From: Plasmodiophora brassicae
Taxonomy: Eukaryota > Endomyxa > Phytomyxea > Plasmodiophorida > Plasmodiophoridae
Assembly: GCA_039704465.1 (NCBI GenBank)
Contig: JASFAU010000009.1
Location: forward strand, 682,001 to 746,000
Length of the DNA: 64,000 nucleotides
Direction: 5' to 3'
Of the stretch, positions 21,925 to 32,095 are shown piece after piece (position 1 is the first letter of the stretch; each line of letters starts with the position of its first letter). A program made the translations under genes and the position numbers. Below the pieces are notes generated by a model. It saw only the letters and a program-made list of their open reading frames with translations. It was not told the DNA's origin and ran no database searches.

Positions 21925-22349
21925 TTACGTACACCAGACCGGCGCCCGACAGACCGCGTCTGCGAATAAACCTCAACGCTTACGTTGGAGATGATGCGGC
22001 AATACGACCGGTTCGAACTTTCGTCGTGCACCACGACAAACTGGCCCAGATCGTCCGCAGGGGCGCATCCTGCGACCACTGTCGCGACCACCGCCCCATC
22101 ATTGCCGACAACAACCTGATTCTCGATGTAGTCTGCGACCTTATCCCATATCCGGGGTGCTACGTCCCCATATGACCTGCATCCCACTTCCCTGGTACCG
22201 AGGGACGGCGCCGACGTCTGCCCTTCAAAATCAGGAACAGTGCACAGGTCGTAGCGTCCATCCAGTTGAACGACATTCACCGCCTGTTTCCTCGATTATG
22301 CGCCCGGATTGGCTGAGCGTTTAGCGGTCACGATTAGTTTGTCGGTCAT
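21925..22349 (-). CDS. small hypothetical protein
   Basis: Model: ATG at 22349 (MTDKLI), a 48-nt intron ending AACAG, then AVNVVQLDGRYDLCTVPDF, GTREVGCRSYGDVAPRIWD, VVVGNDGAVVATVVAGC and QFVVVHDE. A 59-nt intron leads to a stop at 21927-21925. About 120 aa, one compact alpha/beta-looking domain, not recognised. Its ATG overlaps the TGA of the upstream coiled-coil gene (shared ATGA), which is odd for a eukaryote. Either the true start differs or both are parts of one transcript. Confidence 0.45.
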
Positions 22350-23095
22350 TTAGTGCCCGACAGCAGTTGCTGGTCACGCCTCTTGGCGGCCAGGCGAGCA
22401 CGCCTGCGAACGTCGTCGATCTTGCGTCGGCATTGCGTCTCGAGGCGTTCCAGCATCTGCTGTTTGGCTTCCAGGAGGCACTTGCGTTCCAGAGCCATCT
22501 TCTCCTGGGACACGGCCATCTCCAGCTCGTGTCGCTTGCGGATGGAGGCCACCCTCATCTTCATGTCCTTCTCGATCGCCTTGATCATGACCTGGCGCTC
22601 GTCGTCTTCCATCTGCTGCGCCCGCCGCTTGGTCGCTTCCGCCTCCACGTACCGTTTGGTCTTGGCGAGCAGATACTGCTTGCGTCGCAGATCCAGCAAC
22701 GTCGTCGACCACTTTGGGATCTTCATCGTCCGTTCCATGACCTGCGCCAGCTCATGCGACCGGTCCCGATGCCGTTGCAGGGTCGCCTCCAGGAGCGCCT
22801 CGGCGCGTTCCGCCTGCTCTGCAAGTCGCCCGGCCCAGATTGCTTCGAACGAGGTGCGTTCGCTCTGGTTGGACTTCTCGACGTCCTCGATGGCCCGCGC
22901 CCAATGCGCGCGGAACTCGGAATCGTTCGTCGGGACGCTAGCCGTCTTCTTCAACGACTGGATCAGCTGCCTCTGCTCCTCGGCGTCAAGGTACATGGCC
23001 TTGTTCTCGTAGTCTCGCATGCGCTGCTCGGCCAGGGCGATTCGCTCGCTGATGGGCAACGCCGGGTTGTCGTCCATGCCGGCAGTGGCCGTCAT
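22346..23095 (-). CDS. coiled-coil protein
   Basis: Intronless 249-aa protein, almost wholly charged helix: PISERIALAEQRMRDYENKA, LLEATLQRHRDRSHELAQV, QYLLAKTKRYVEAEATKRR and LERLETQCRRKIDDVRRRA. Heptad-like Leu/Ala spacing with Arg, Lys, Glu and Gln indicates a long coiled coil. One non-helical break, MKIPKWSTTLLDLRRKQ, may be a conserved docking patch of the kind seen in flagellar coiled-coil proteins. No catalytic or targeting motif is visible. A cytoskeletal or axonemal role is inference. Confidence 0.7.
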   Translation of the reverse strand: MTATAGMDDNPALPISERIALAEQRMRDYENKAMYLDAEEQRQLIQSLKKTASVPTNDSEFRAHWARAIEDVEKSNQSERTSFEAIWAGRLAEQAERAEALLEATLQRHRDRSHELAQVMERTMKIPKWSTTLLDLRRKQYLLAKTKRYVEAEATKRRAQQMEDDERQVMIKAIEKDMKMRVASIRKRHELEMAVSQEKMALERKCLLEAKQQMLERLETQCRRKIDDVRRRARLAAKRRDQQLLSGTK

Positions 23096-23310
23096 AGCAC
23101 AATAAGCGGTCGACGCCAGGGGTACCTCCCGCGCTTAATCAGTACGCGAGGCGGCGATCGTCGTGAAACCGACCTGCCTGCCATTCATGAACGGGTCGTT
23201 AAACCGTCAGGATGGCCCCGTTGAGGAGGATCCCGGGTACCTCTGCACACGACCATCAGCGAGGTGTTTCGCTAGCGTGGATGCCTCCCAGGACGTCTGA
23301 CGCTTCATTA

Positions 23311-25706
23311 TTACAGTTCTGCGACGAACTCGACGACAGACTGCTTCAGGGAGTCTTTGGCACGTCGCAGCGATAGGTGTGCGGTGGACATCAACGGGGA
23401 GATCCCGGTGCGGTAGACGGCACGAATCGTTGCCGGGCGGGCCGTGACCTTGGCCGATATCTGGCCGGGCGTCGGCAGTCGGCACTCGATACGGTGCTTG
23501 TCGATGGCGCTGTGGAACCGGTCGAACACGCTCTGTAGCGCGAGTTTGGCCTTGATCAGGGACAGCAACGCCGGCGGGTACCGGATCGCATTGGAGTGGT
23601 ACTCGAGGATCTCGAGGAACCGCCGCCCCAGACGTGGCTCAAACATTGACCCACGCCGGTACCCGCTGGACGCCTCGTCGGCGACCTTCTGCTGTTCGAA
23701 CATGTCGAGCAGTTGCCCTTCGAGCATGACCCACGTCGACGGACGGACCTGTCGAGCAGGAGCGTGTTAGCCGCCGCAACCGGGTGCGATCCGACACGTG
23801 CTCACCTGTGTCTGGGTGCCACGCCCCAGCGCCACCAGCATGTGGTGCAGGACTTGGGATTTGGCACCCACCATCAAGCGCACCATCGTCTGGAACGTGT
23901 CCTCGTCGACAACGCCTTCGATCGTCCAAGTCAGAACTCAGTCCGATGGCGGATCGATCGTGAACAACTACCTGACATCCCGAAGTCGATGATCGTCATT
24001 GTCGATTTCGACGGGTCCCTGCACGTGCCAAACGTCAGCAGGACGGCGGGGCGGGATGGCTGTACCTGACCGTGTACCTCGCGTCGTAGCTGAAGAAGAG
24101 GTTGCCGGCGTGCAGGTCGCCATGGAAGAACTTCCGGGCGCCGAACATGACCACCTTAAGCCACACCGAATACACCTGGACGAGCAGGTCGGCGGCCGTC
24201 TGGACCGCGACCGGGTCAGCCTGATCGAGATGCGCCAGGAAGTCGTCCATGCAGACGCCCCTGGCGCGCTCCAGGACGACAACCTTCGGGTTGTCCTCCG
24301 GCAATGCACCCAGCACCCGGGCGACGCGAACGCCAGCGTATTCGGCATCCTCGTACAACTCGGCGGCCACCATCATGTTCACGACCTCGTCCACCATGTT
24401 CGTCTCCGATTTCCAATCGGCCTGCGATCGCGACCAGTTTACCGACAGTGTCGCTGCGCTGACGAATCGGGTCCAACCTGCATGGACGCGAAGAACTGTC
24501 GCTCATTGGGGAACTTCTGGGCGATCTGGTCGAAGATGGCAATGTCCTGATCGAATGCCTCGGCGAGCCCTTCACGTTGCACCTGCGGGGGCCTGCCTCA
24601 GACACGTTGCTCGACGGGGGGCGCCCACGTTACGTTTACCTTGACGACGACCGGCGTCTTAACGCCCGTCTTCGGATCGATTCGGTTGGCACGATGCACC
24701 TGAGCCGCGCTGCCGCCAGCGAACGCGACCGGATCGAAGTCGGGTAGGAACCGGGACAGAACGTCGGGTCCACCGAACGCGTCGGCTACCAACCGATGGG
24801 ACTGCTCCGGCGACATCGGCTTGATGTGCGAGTTCAGCTGTTGAACGGCCTCGGCGAGTTCGGGATGGACGATCAGTTCCGCTAGGGCTTGCAGGACTTT
24901 GTGCATACCAGGGCCGCAGGCCTGCAGGACGGCAAGGCACCGCTCAGACACGCTTGCGGAGACGTCAGTCTGTACATCAGCGCCACGCGTCAGCTCACAG
25001 AACGGCCATCATACGGGCACGCGCATACCTCGAGGAACGCCACGAGGATTCGCCGCTTCCGGTCGCGATGGACGTTGTCGAAGTACCACGGGATGCCAAA
25101 CTGGATGGCCTCTCGCGCCTGCGACGACATGCGGTCGTGAAGACTCTCTTGCAGGATGTCCAACCCGAGCACCTTCGACAAGGGCGCTTTCTCCACCTGC
25201 TTCATAATCGTCTTCGCCGATTCGACAACGCGCTGCCGAAGATCATCAGGGTTCGCCGCCATCCACGCGACGATCCGTTTCTCGGTGAACCGCAACGGCA
25301 GGACACGCAGCGATTGCTTCCAGGGCACGAACGCTTGCGCCGCATCGACGATGGCGTCTTGGAACGGGGACAGCATGGGCGACAGGGCGCACAGGTCGCG
25401 AAGCGCGTCGGGCGACGCGATTAGAGCGAGGAATCGGGCGCCGTTCTTGCGGACATGCTCGACAAGAGCGTCGTCATCACCGATAAGACGCAGGAACGTC
25501 GCCATGAACCGTTGCATGTAGCGTAGTTGGCTATGGGGGCTCTCCTGCAGGATGAGATGCTCGACGACGCCCATGCCCGTCTCGAGCAATGACCTCGGCG
25601 ATAAAGTCGGACGATCTTTCAGCGCGTCATCTTGACGAGCCGATGACACTGATAATAACAGGGCGAGTACCACGATTGGCAGTATCCAGCGCCTGGGTCG
25701 ACACAT
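23311..25706 (-). CDS. ABC1/UbiB (ADCK) atypical kinase with N-terminal signal
   Basis: Start at 25706: RRWILPIVVLALLLSVSSA is a signal peptide or signal anchor. After a helical region, exons joined by about 50-60-nt introns give ABC1 motifs: FAGGSAAQVHRA (the Ala-rich loop in place of a Gly loop), VVVKV (ATP-binding Lys), ERARGVCMDDFL, KFFHGDLHAGNLFF (catalytic Asp and Asn) and TIIDFGMSG (metal-binding DFG). A long C-terminal helical part ends near VVEFVAEL. Family members work in ubiquinone or prenyl-lipid metabolism in mitochondria and plastids. The secretory-like leader is unusual but could be a mitochondrial membrane anchor. At least five introns are needed. Confidence 0.85.
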
Positions 25707-26054
25707 TGTAGCGGACGCGAAGCGAATCGAACGCCCTGGCGCCGGGGCGTGTTTAATGGCAACAACGGCCGATTTAGTGTGAACGCAACGAGTCAGTGTC
25801 CACGCGCGGTGGGATCAATCCCGGATCGATTGTCGCACCCCCTTTCCATGATCCGCAACGGCATAGATACCGCCATGCGGACCAGGCGTCCGGGTCTACT
25901 GTTGCTCCAAGCATAGCAACTGGTTGGTAATACAGTGAGCGACGGTACTGACCCCCCCCCCCCCTCGTGGGGAAACGGCACGACGGCACAACCTGCATCA
26001 AACAACCATGCACCGCGTTCATGCTCCCATGCTGGTCCGAACGCTCCTGATGGT
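25707..26054. other. intergenic with poly-C tract
   Basis: About 350 bases between the ABC1 kinase start and the stop of the epimerase gene. It contains a run of 13 C (25952-25964). No supported reading frame. Confidence 0.5.
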
Positions 26055-26973
26055 TTAGTGCCTGGACTTGACGACAGCATCTCGCATGGCGCGAATTGTG
26101 GCCTTCGGATCAGGGGATCCGAAGATTGCCGACCCAGCAACGATGCAGTTGGCGCCAGCGGCAGCGGCATCGTGAACGGTTGCCTCGTTCAGGCCGCCAT
26201 CGACCTGAACGTTGACGGTTGGGTATCGGGATCGCAGTGTGCGAACCTTGTCCATCATCTCGGGTATGAACTTCTGGCCGCCGAACCCAGGCTCCACCGT
26301 CATGACCAACAGGGTTGTGATTGATGCGATATGCCTACATTCGTCGATTACTGACCTGAGCGCGCACTCACGACAACGGGCCACCTGACCTATCAAGAAG
26401 CTGGAACAGTGTGTCAACAGGCGTCTTCGGCTTGATCGCGATACCAACGCGCATTCCTGCTCCAATTATCGCAACGATCGTGGGGCCAGCCTCGTCTACA
26501 TTTGCAAAACTTTCTGGATGGAACGTGATCTGTGATGCTCCAGCAGCCTGAAGCGGCTACAAGCAGACTTAACGAAAGGGCGTTGATGTAGCGTGCTCTA
26601 AGTTACAAACCTTAATCCAGTTCATCGGGTGAGACACCATACAGTGACAATCCAAGTACGCGTTGGCATTGTGTTTCCGAAGGCAGGCAACAACAGGCGG
26701 TCCCATGGTCAGATTGTCGACGAAATGACTATACCAGGAGCCGGTCAAATACAACTGGGTCGTCGGCGGCAGGTCATCCAGTTACCCATCCTGCATGATA
26801 TAGAGGTCAGACGAGGGACATCCGGCAACAGAAGCGCAACACCCGACCATAATATCGACGTGAATCCAGTCGGCACCGGCCGCGATCATCCTGTCGATCT
26901 CGTCTGCCAGATGCGCAAAGTCGCCCGCCAGAATCGACGGGCAGATGATTGGCGCTGGGGTCGCTTTCGCCAT
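26055..26973 (-). CDS. RPE: ribulose-phosphate 3-epimerase
   Basis: Cytosolic TIM-barrel enzyme of the pentose phosphate pathway, interconverting ribulose-5-P and xylulose-5-P. The start at 26973 gives [19 protein letters not shown]. Active-site signatures are all present: IHVDIM...[48 protein letters not shown] and AGSAIFGS. The conserved D-x-M-D-G-x-F-V motif is only restored if a 5-nt exon (GATGG, 26790-26786) is spliced between two 57-nt introns (26847-26791 and 26785-26729). Further introns follow MNWIK and LFQLLD. The stop is at 26057-26055. There is no visible targeting peptide. Confidence 0.93.
26786..26790 (-). other. 5-nt microexon in the epimerase gene
   Basis: Sequence GATGG, preceded by CATGCAG and followed by GTAACT. 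With the exon ending ATG at 26848 and the exon starting TCATTTC at 26728, it restores the invariant active-site residues Asp-Gly of DIMDGHF and the reading frame. Omitting it loses both and shifts the frame. Confidence 0.85.
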
Positions 26974-27445
26974 CGTCACTGTCACACAACAGCTGGCCCA
27001 GTGACCGTCGCCGGGTCGTCGTTCCGGAAACGGCCCTTCCCGAATGTGCGCGGACGTACTTCTGCCCAACAGTCTGGAACGCGCCTGCTGACGTACACAG
27101 GAAGGCAGCGATGGGCATCAACGTGCCAGTCAAGAGTGTGCGACGAGAAAATCGACGGTTTGCTGTGGAGCAAGCGTACGTAGAGCACTATATTTCTGAG
27201 CCGATAAGGTTTCAGTCGTTGCAAATCTCCTCAACGAAAGGACCCGTTGACAGGTGATCGCGCTGACGTCCAAATGAACCGGCGCTGGCTTGCGGGACGA
27301 TAGCACCGCAGGAGGCGTGCTCCCCGAGCCGGTCAACGATACTCTCAGCGCTGCCCGATGCAGAATAGCCATAACAAGGGGCCTTAGGCCGCTGCTGGGG
27401 AGGACGACCGGCCCGAGTCACCGGGTGCAAGTCTGATCAAGAGGG
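26974..27445. other. no supported gene
   Basis: About 470 bases upstream of the epimerase start and downstream of the next minus-strand gene. It likely holds the epimerase promoter. Open frames exist on both strands but show no domain or splice-linked continuation. Confidence 0.4.
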
Positions 27446-28808
27446 TTACGTGCGAGAAGATTGACGAATATGCCAGTGGTTACCAGTCCAGTCGGTTGCG
27501 CGGTTTAGGTTGATGTCACCGGACCCAGAATTGTACGCAACCGTATCAGCGAATACGTTGATCGTAACTTGACGGTGGTGGTGTGGTGGCGATTCCTGCA
27601 ACGTAGGGCGGGCCTAGACGGGCAGTTGAGTGCAACAGTTTAACGCTCGACGCGGATTTAACCTGATGTTTGTCTGGACGTGGAAGGAGTTCTCGCTGGC
27701 CAACTCGAGGATCTGGCAATGGGGTGGGCCTCGCGGAACAGAGACAGTCAGGCCAATGCATACCAGTCCATGTACGCTGGAACGGGGTCTGGGCAGGAGC
27801 GTAGTCGTCCAACGTTGAGGTCACCACACGGAGGTCGTTGGAAGACCCAGCCTGCCGGCAAGTCATGCGACAAGGACCACCATTATTATGATTCGTGCGT
27901 TCCTGCTCTGCTTTTAGTTGGACTATGGTGTCCTGAAACCAAATAAACAGTTAACGTTGAGGTTAATGTCTGGGTACCATATTACCTGCTGCATGGCGAC
28001 AATTTGGCGAAGGTCGTTCAGCTCAGCACGAATATTCAGGAGGTCAGTTTGAACGTTAGTCTCAGGTGCGGGCGGGTGCACAGTGACGCTTTCAGCTTCT
28101 GAAGCAGATGCGTGACTGGGCGTATGTGGTGGCGTTAGCTTTGACTCAGGAGCACCCCTGAGAACAGACAAGTCGTCAATAGCAATGGAAGAGCTAACCG
28201 CAGCCGATCTTACGGAACGGCTGTGTTTACGTCTTCTACGTCTGCAGGGTATTCCGCAATACCCCGAGACGTAAGGCAGGCGGACGATTTCCCCTGGAAC
28301 CCAACACGATGACTTTCTGCCGATAAGATCCGCCAGTCCTCCCCATCAGTAACAGCTGGAAAATCTGTCGACTGCTTTACATCACGAGTAATTTCTGAAA
28401 CCATACATGAGTAGTTGTCTCGACGGGAGACGCTTCCTGGAGGCACCGTTTTCATCGCCGGACACATCCGGATTACAGAACATCACGGAACGTGACAAGG
28501 AGCGTCCATTCACCACCCGTTTTCGCAATGACTGTGGATTATGTCCAAATCGTGATGGTATACGCGCAAGAGGGCTCACTGAACCTGTAAACCACGAGTT
28601 AGACGCTATCTGGACGATACAGTCAAAGTCGCAGGGCAACCACACGATTGTTAGTATTGTCATCTGTTCGGCTCTTGGTACAAGCCAACACTGGCGCGTC
28701 TCTACAGACGGTTGGTAGGCTTCGGCGTTCAGTGCTGATTAAGTGATGGAGACTGCCCTCAGACCCGTCGTCTCCTTGAGCTGCCTCTCCTCCAGCTGCC
28801 AAGTCCAT
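27446..28808 (-). CDS. coiled-coil hypothetical protein, multi-exon
   Basis: The 3' half can be spliced consistently. SKLTPPHTPSHASASEAES leads into RAELNDLRQIVAMQQ, then DTIVQLKAEQERTNHNN (a short coiled coil across the intron), then a Pro-rich linker (PTPLPDPRVGQRELLPRP), then ESPPHHHRQVTINVFADTVA and DINLNRATDWTGNHWHI, ending at 27446. Introns are GT-AG, 34 to about 90 nt, and phases agree (0, 1, 2, 0). The 5' half, from an ATG at 28808 (MDLAAGGEAAQGDDGSEG), has several possible exon chains that I cannot settle. Function unknown. Confidence 0.45.
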
Positions 28809-28957
28809 CAGTAGTTCAGTACCGCGTTTGGGGGCATCGTGCCTGCCACTATACCGTCGTTAGTCATGAACTGCCGGTGGCGGTTGACAGCAAAGAACTG
28901 GCTGGCGTCGCCTGTTAATCGTCAAGCCGCCATAGCCAAGTGTGGCCGTACCGCTGG

Positions 28958-29302
28958 ATGCTAGCGACGCTGGTCTTGCGCTTCTTGGCGCGCCCCTTCG
29001 CACTGCCCATCCAATTCATGGCAGCAACGAACGCCGGCAATCGCCGCCTGGCACTCAATCCCGACCCCAAAACCGAATGGCACCGTCAGCTCCAGTTACC
29101 TGCAGCCAGCCAGTCAGCCACGGAACATGCCGCAATTGCCTGCAACGGCGTCAAACATTCTTTGGCATTGGCCGCCCCCGGTAACCAGTGCGCTCAGACA
29201 GTCGCCATAGCAACATGTAGACAGGAAGGAGCTGCCGGTGAGACCACTGGTTCAGCGTCATGCCTCTTCGGGCCGGCGGTTAACACTCTCGTGATCGATT
29301 AG
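28958..29302 (+). CDS. possible small secreted hypothetical protein
   Basis: Open frame from the ATG at 28958: MLATLVLRFLARPFALPIQF looks like a signal peptide or membrane segment. About 90 Ala/Asn/Gln-rich residues with six Cys follow, to the stop at 29302. Not recognised, and codon bias is weak. The start could be part of a longer spliced gene. Low confidence. Confidence 0.25.
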   Translation: MLATLVLRFLARPFALPIQFMAATNAGNRRLALNPDPKTEWHRQLQLPAASQSATEHAAIACNGVKHSLALAAPGNQCAQTVAIATCRQEGAAGETTGSASCLFGPAVNTLVID

Positions 29303-29529
29303 AGCAGGCAAAACGAGCACAACTTGAGGGCACCGTCGACTAGCGACGAAACCTTCACGCGGACGCGAGCCGACGCGTCGCGTGGACAGGGGGCCGCGGC
29401 GGACTTCCATAGGGCCTGGTTTTTTCGAACGCGAGTCGTCCACTGCGAGCCTGCGAGCGCGCGAGTGCCGAGAGGTGCCGAAATGAGACCGCGCCCCAAG
29501 GGCAGCCTCAACTGGACGACGGCAAAAAG

Positions 29530-31251
29530 ATGCCCGACGGCAGCTGCTCGACAAGCGACATGCGATCCCCCACCGCTGCCGTCCTCGTCATATGCGTCGT
29601 GTTGTCCCGGACGCTTGCGGTCTGTGTGGGGGCGATGAACTGCCATCCTGCCGACCTGCAAAACGGGAAGGTGCCCTCGCTGTCATTTGGGATGCGTCCT
29701 GGTGCAACAGCGGACGTGTTCCCCATCCAGCAACTGCTTCGGAAGACTCAGAAGGATCCGTTGGCATCCAGGACAGGTCCCCGTGTGCAGTACACAGCTG
29801 AAGCGTCGCATGGGCACTGTCGATGGTCGTGGAAGAATCGGGGCGCAGTCGGGCCGCTTCCCATTATCGCTGGCAAGCGGTCTCCCCGGCCCAGCTCCGC
29901 AAATAAGCCCGGTTATGCGACATCTAAGGCCTGCGACGTGCCCAAAGCGCCAGACAATCTGCCCGCCCGACTTGATTCACCTCGTGCTCGCGATTTGTTG
30001 TCTACGAAGCGCCGACCATTAAGTCCTCAGACGGTTGCTGATACGGACAGTTGCGAATCTGAGACGGACACGCCAAAGTGTGCGATTCGACGTTCGAAAT
30101 CCAGCACGTGCTTCTCCTCGATGTCATTGATATCTCCGGATCCCCACCCCTGGAGCCCGTCGCTGACTGACGACAATAATGCGAAATACCTGCCTGATCA
30201 AGTCTTGATGTTGCCTGCCGGGCTGGGCTCTGATACAGAGGCTGAATCTGACCTCAGTACTATCGATTCGGACGGCGACGGTCAGCGGAGCGATTTTCGC
30301 TTTGTGCACAGAAGCGATTGTGATGATTCCGACGACGCTGCTGCCGTCCCTGTGTTTCAACTCAGTCACACTGGGCTCAACGAGTTCAGTCCATTACCTG
30401 GTTCTGACGACGCGCTGCACACAAAACATGATGACGACTCGGGTCCAGAGTCGGAGCTCCAACCGATACATCGATCGCACAGTGAGAGCAATGTTCGCTC
30501 GCTGCGGCGCCTCTACGAGAGATCCCATTCATCGCCTCCTCCTGACCTGCTGTTTCCATTCGGTCGTATGACAAAGAGTCCCATCAAGGCGGATGGTGAT
30601 CAGCGACAGGTGTCTCGGGCGATATCGCCGCCGCCATCTCCATTAAGAAGCCCCACCGCGATTCCGTTCCCGCCAGACGTACCGGCATTGTCATGTCCGC
30701 CGACGCCACCGCCTGCCCCTCTTTCTATCGCAGAAGCAGCCCCTGAAGCGTCCATACCCGGCTCACCGTCACCGTCGTCAGCGACCAGAACTGCCAAGGT
30801 CAGCACGCTCAGGAGCAGTCTTCTGGGCGCAACCTACGCTGCCGTTATCGCCACTGGACCTGTCTTGAACGTCGTCAACATGTGGCGCTCGTGGAAGATA
30901 GACAAGATGGCGCCAGCGCACCAGCCTGTAAGGTCATTGCTATCCCCTCTCAAAGCCGCCGTTGTCGGTGGCGTCGTGCTTGCGGCTACGGCCGCCGTTG
31001 TACATAGCAGAAAGGCGTCACGTCATCGTCGAGGGGACGGACCGGCGGCTGTCGCGCAGCTCTCGTACAAGCGCCTGCGATCCACCAATGACGGCCTGAA
31101 CATCGCGTCGATCGTCTCGCCCGCCATCGGCATCGTCGTCATCGGCTCCGCCGTCTATGTCGCCTGCGTCGTCCGGCGCCGCAACCTGAAGATCGTACTG
31201 CACGTCTCGGATTCGGAAACGGTCTCGCCCGACATCCCCGTCGACACGTAA
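29530..31251 (+). CDS. large disordered membrane protein with three-helix C-terminal tail (copy A)
   Basis: Intronless 573-aa protein. The second ATG (29560) leads a signal peptide (MRSPTAAVLVICVVLSRTLA). About 390 residues of Ser/Pro/Asp-rich, mostly disordered sequence follow. The C-terminus has three hydrophobic segments: LGATYAAVIATGPVLNVVN, LKAAVVGGVVLAATAAVVHS and VSPAIGIVVIGSAVYVACVV. The order (signal peptide, disordered ectodomain, helix, helix with basic patch, last helix, short basic/acidic tail) matches the minus-strand gene at 43634-44590. Not a family I can name; a lineage-specific membrane protein is likely. Confidence 0.6.
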   Translation: MPDGSCSTSDMRSPTAAVLVICVVLSRTLAVCVGAMNCHPADLQNGKVPSLSFGMRPGATADVFPIQQLLRKTQKDPLASRTGPRVQYTAEASHGHCRWSWKNRGAVGPLPIIAGKRSPRPSSANKPGYATSKACDVPKAPDNLPARLDSPRARDLLSTKRRPLSPQTVADTDSCESETDTPKCAIRRSKSSTCFSSMSLISPDPHPWSPSLTDDNNAKYLPDQVLMLPAGLGSDTEAESDLSTIDSDGDGQRSDFRFVHRSDCDDSDDAAAVPVFQLSHTGLNEFSPLPGSDDALHTKHDDDSGPESELQPIHRSHSESNVRSLRRLYERSHSSPPPDLLFPFGRMTKSPIKADGDQRQVSRAISPPPSPLRSPTAIPFPPDVPALSCPPTPPPAPLSIAEAAPEASIPGSPSPSSATRTAKVSTLRSSLLGATYAAVIATGPVLNVVNMWRSWKIDKMAPAHQPVRSLLSPLKAAVVGGVVLAATAAVVHSRKASRHRRGDGPAAVAQLSYKRLRSTNDGLNIASIVSPAIGIVVIGSAVYVACVVRRRNLKIVLHVSDSETVSPDIPVDT

Positions 31252-31468
31252 ACGCGGTTACAGTCCATCGTAGACCTGTTATTGCGTATTAATAAAACCG
31301 CGTCCGTCAGTGTCTGCCTACGCTCGGCAGTGAGAGTGAGCGGCCGTCGGGCCGACCGCCGTAGGGCACCGGGTCGCACGTCGTCTGCCGTGTCAGTTTG
31401 GTAGGCGCGGGACTCCGTGCCAAGGTGCCGCCGGGGGGGCGGAGCTGTCTGCGGTCGACCACGACGTG

Positions 31469-31843
31469 ATGCTGCTCAACAAGGACCATTCGGTCGGGAT
31501 CGTGCTGCTGTTTCTGGTCGGTGGCGCGCTGACGTACAACACGCTGTGGCTGGTGGTAACGGTATGTCGGTGTTTGGTGGTGGCGGGGGGTGCGCCCGGG
31601 ACTGATGCGCGGGCATGGCAGCCGTTCGTCGATGACGATCAGGTGTTGCAGACGTATTTCCCGGATCGTCGCATCGCGATTATTATTCCAATCATTATCG
31701 GGCTGATCCTGTTCACGATCGTAACCGTGTTTATCGCGCTGGTTATGATCCATTCTGGGGACGACGCCAAAGTCATGTCACTGGTAACGACGCCCACTAG
31801 CACGGATGGCCCTGATCCACAAACTGTGACTCCGGCTGACTAA
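31469..31843 (+). CDS. DPM2: dolichol-phosphate mannosyltransferase subunit 2
   Basis: Small ER-membrane regulatory subunit that stabilises DPM1 for making dolichyl-phosphate-mannose (N-glycans, GPI anchors, O-mannose). Exons 31469-31561 and 31622-31843 flank a 60-nt intron whose length is divisible by three, so the unspliced frame also stays open. Spliced, the protein reads GIVLLFLVGGALTYNTLWLV then TPFVDDDQVLQTYFPDR then IAIIIPIIIGLILFTIVTVF. This is the two-helix DPM2 pattern with the conserved PFVD...YFP...A..IP loop. About 104 aa, slightly long because of a Thr/Pro-rich tail. Confidence 0.9.
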   Translation: MLLNKDHSVGIVLLFLVGGALTYNTLWLVVTVCRCLVVAGGAPGTDARAWQPFVDDDQVLQTYFPDRRIAIIIPIIIGLILFTIVTVFIALVMIHSGDDAKVMSLVTTPTSTDGPDPQTVTPAD

Positions 31844-32095
31844 ACTACGATTATCAAGGCGCGTCATTGAGATTACCTGCATATATATTGTCACTTGGTC
31901 GTCGGGCGTGAATCACGACTGGGATGGGTGGAATGACATCGATGAGTCAACACTGTGGGGGCGCGATTTGGCGAAGATACCATCTGCGGCCCGTCCACTC
32001 AAAGACGCGCCAATTCTCTATTGACGTTCGTTAACGCACGTCGATACTATTCTGCGTTTGTCTATTCGCCCGGCTGTCTGAAACGCTCGACCGTC

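Noticed and set aside
22000..22030. tRNA T-arm-like GGTTCGAA
   Set aside because: No acceptor stem or anticodon arm can be drawn around it, and it lies in an open reading frame.
25952..25964. Run of 13 C as a biological signal
   Set aside because: Homopolymers of this kind are common in GC-rich intergenic DNA and may even be a sequencing artefact; no flanking element supports a role.
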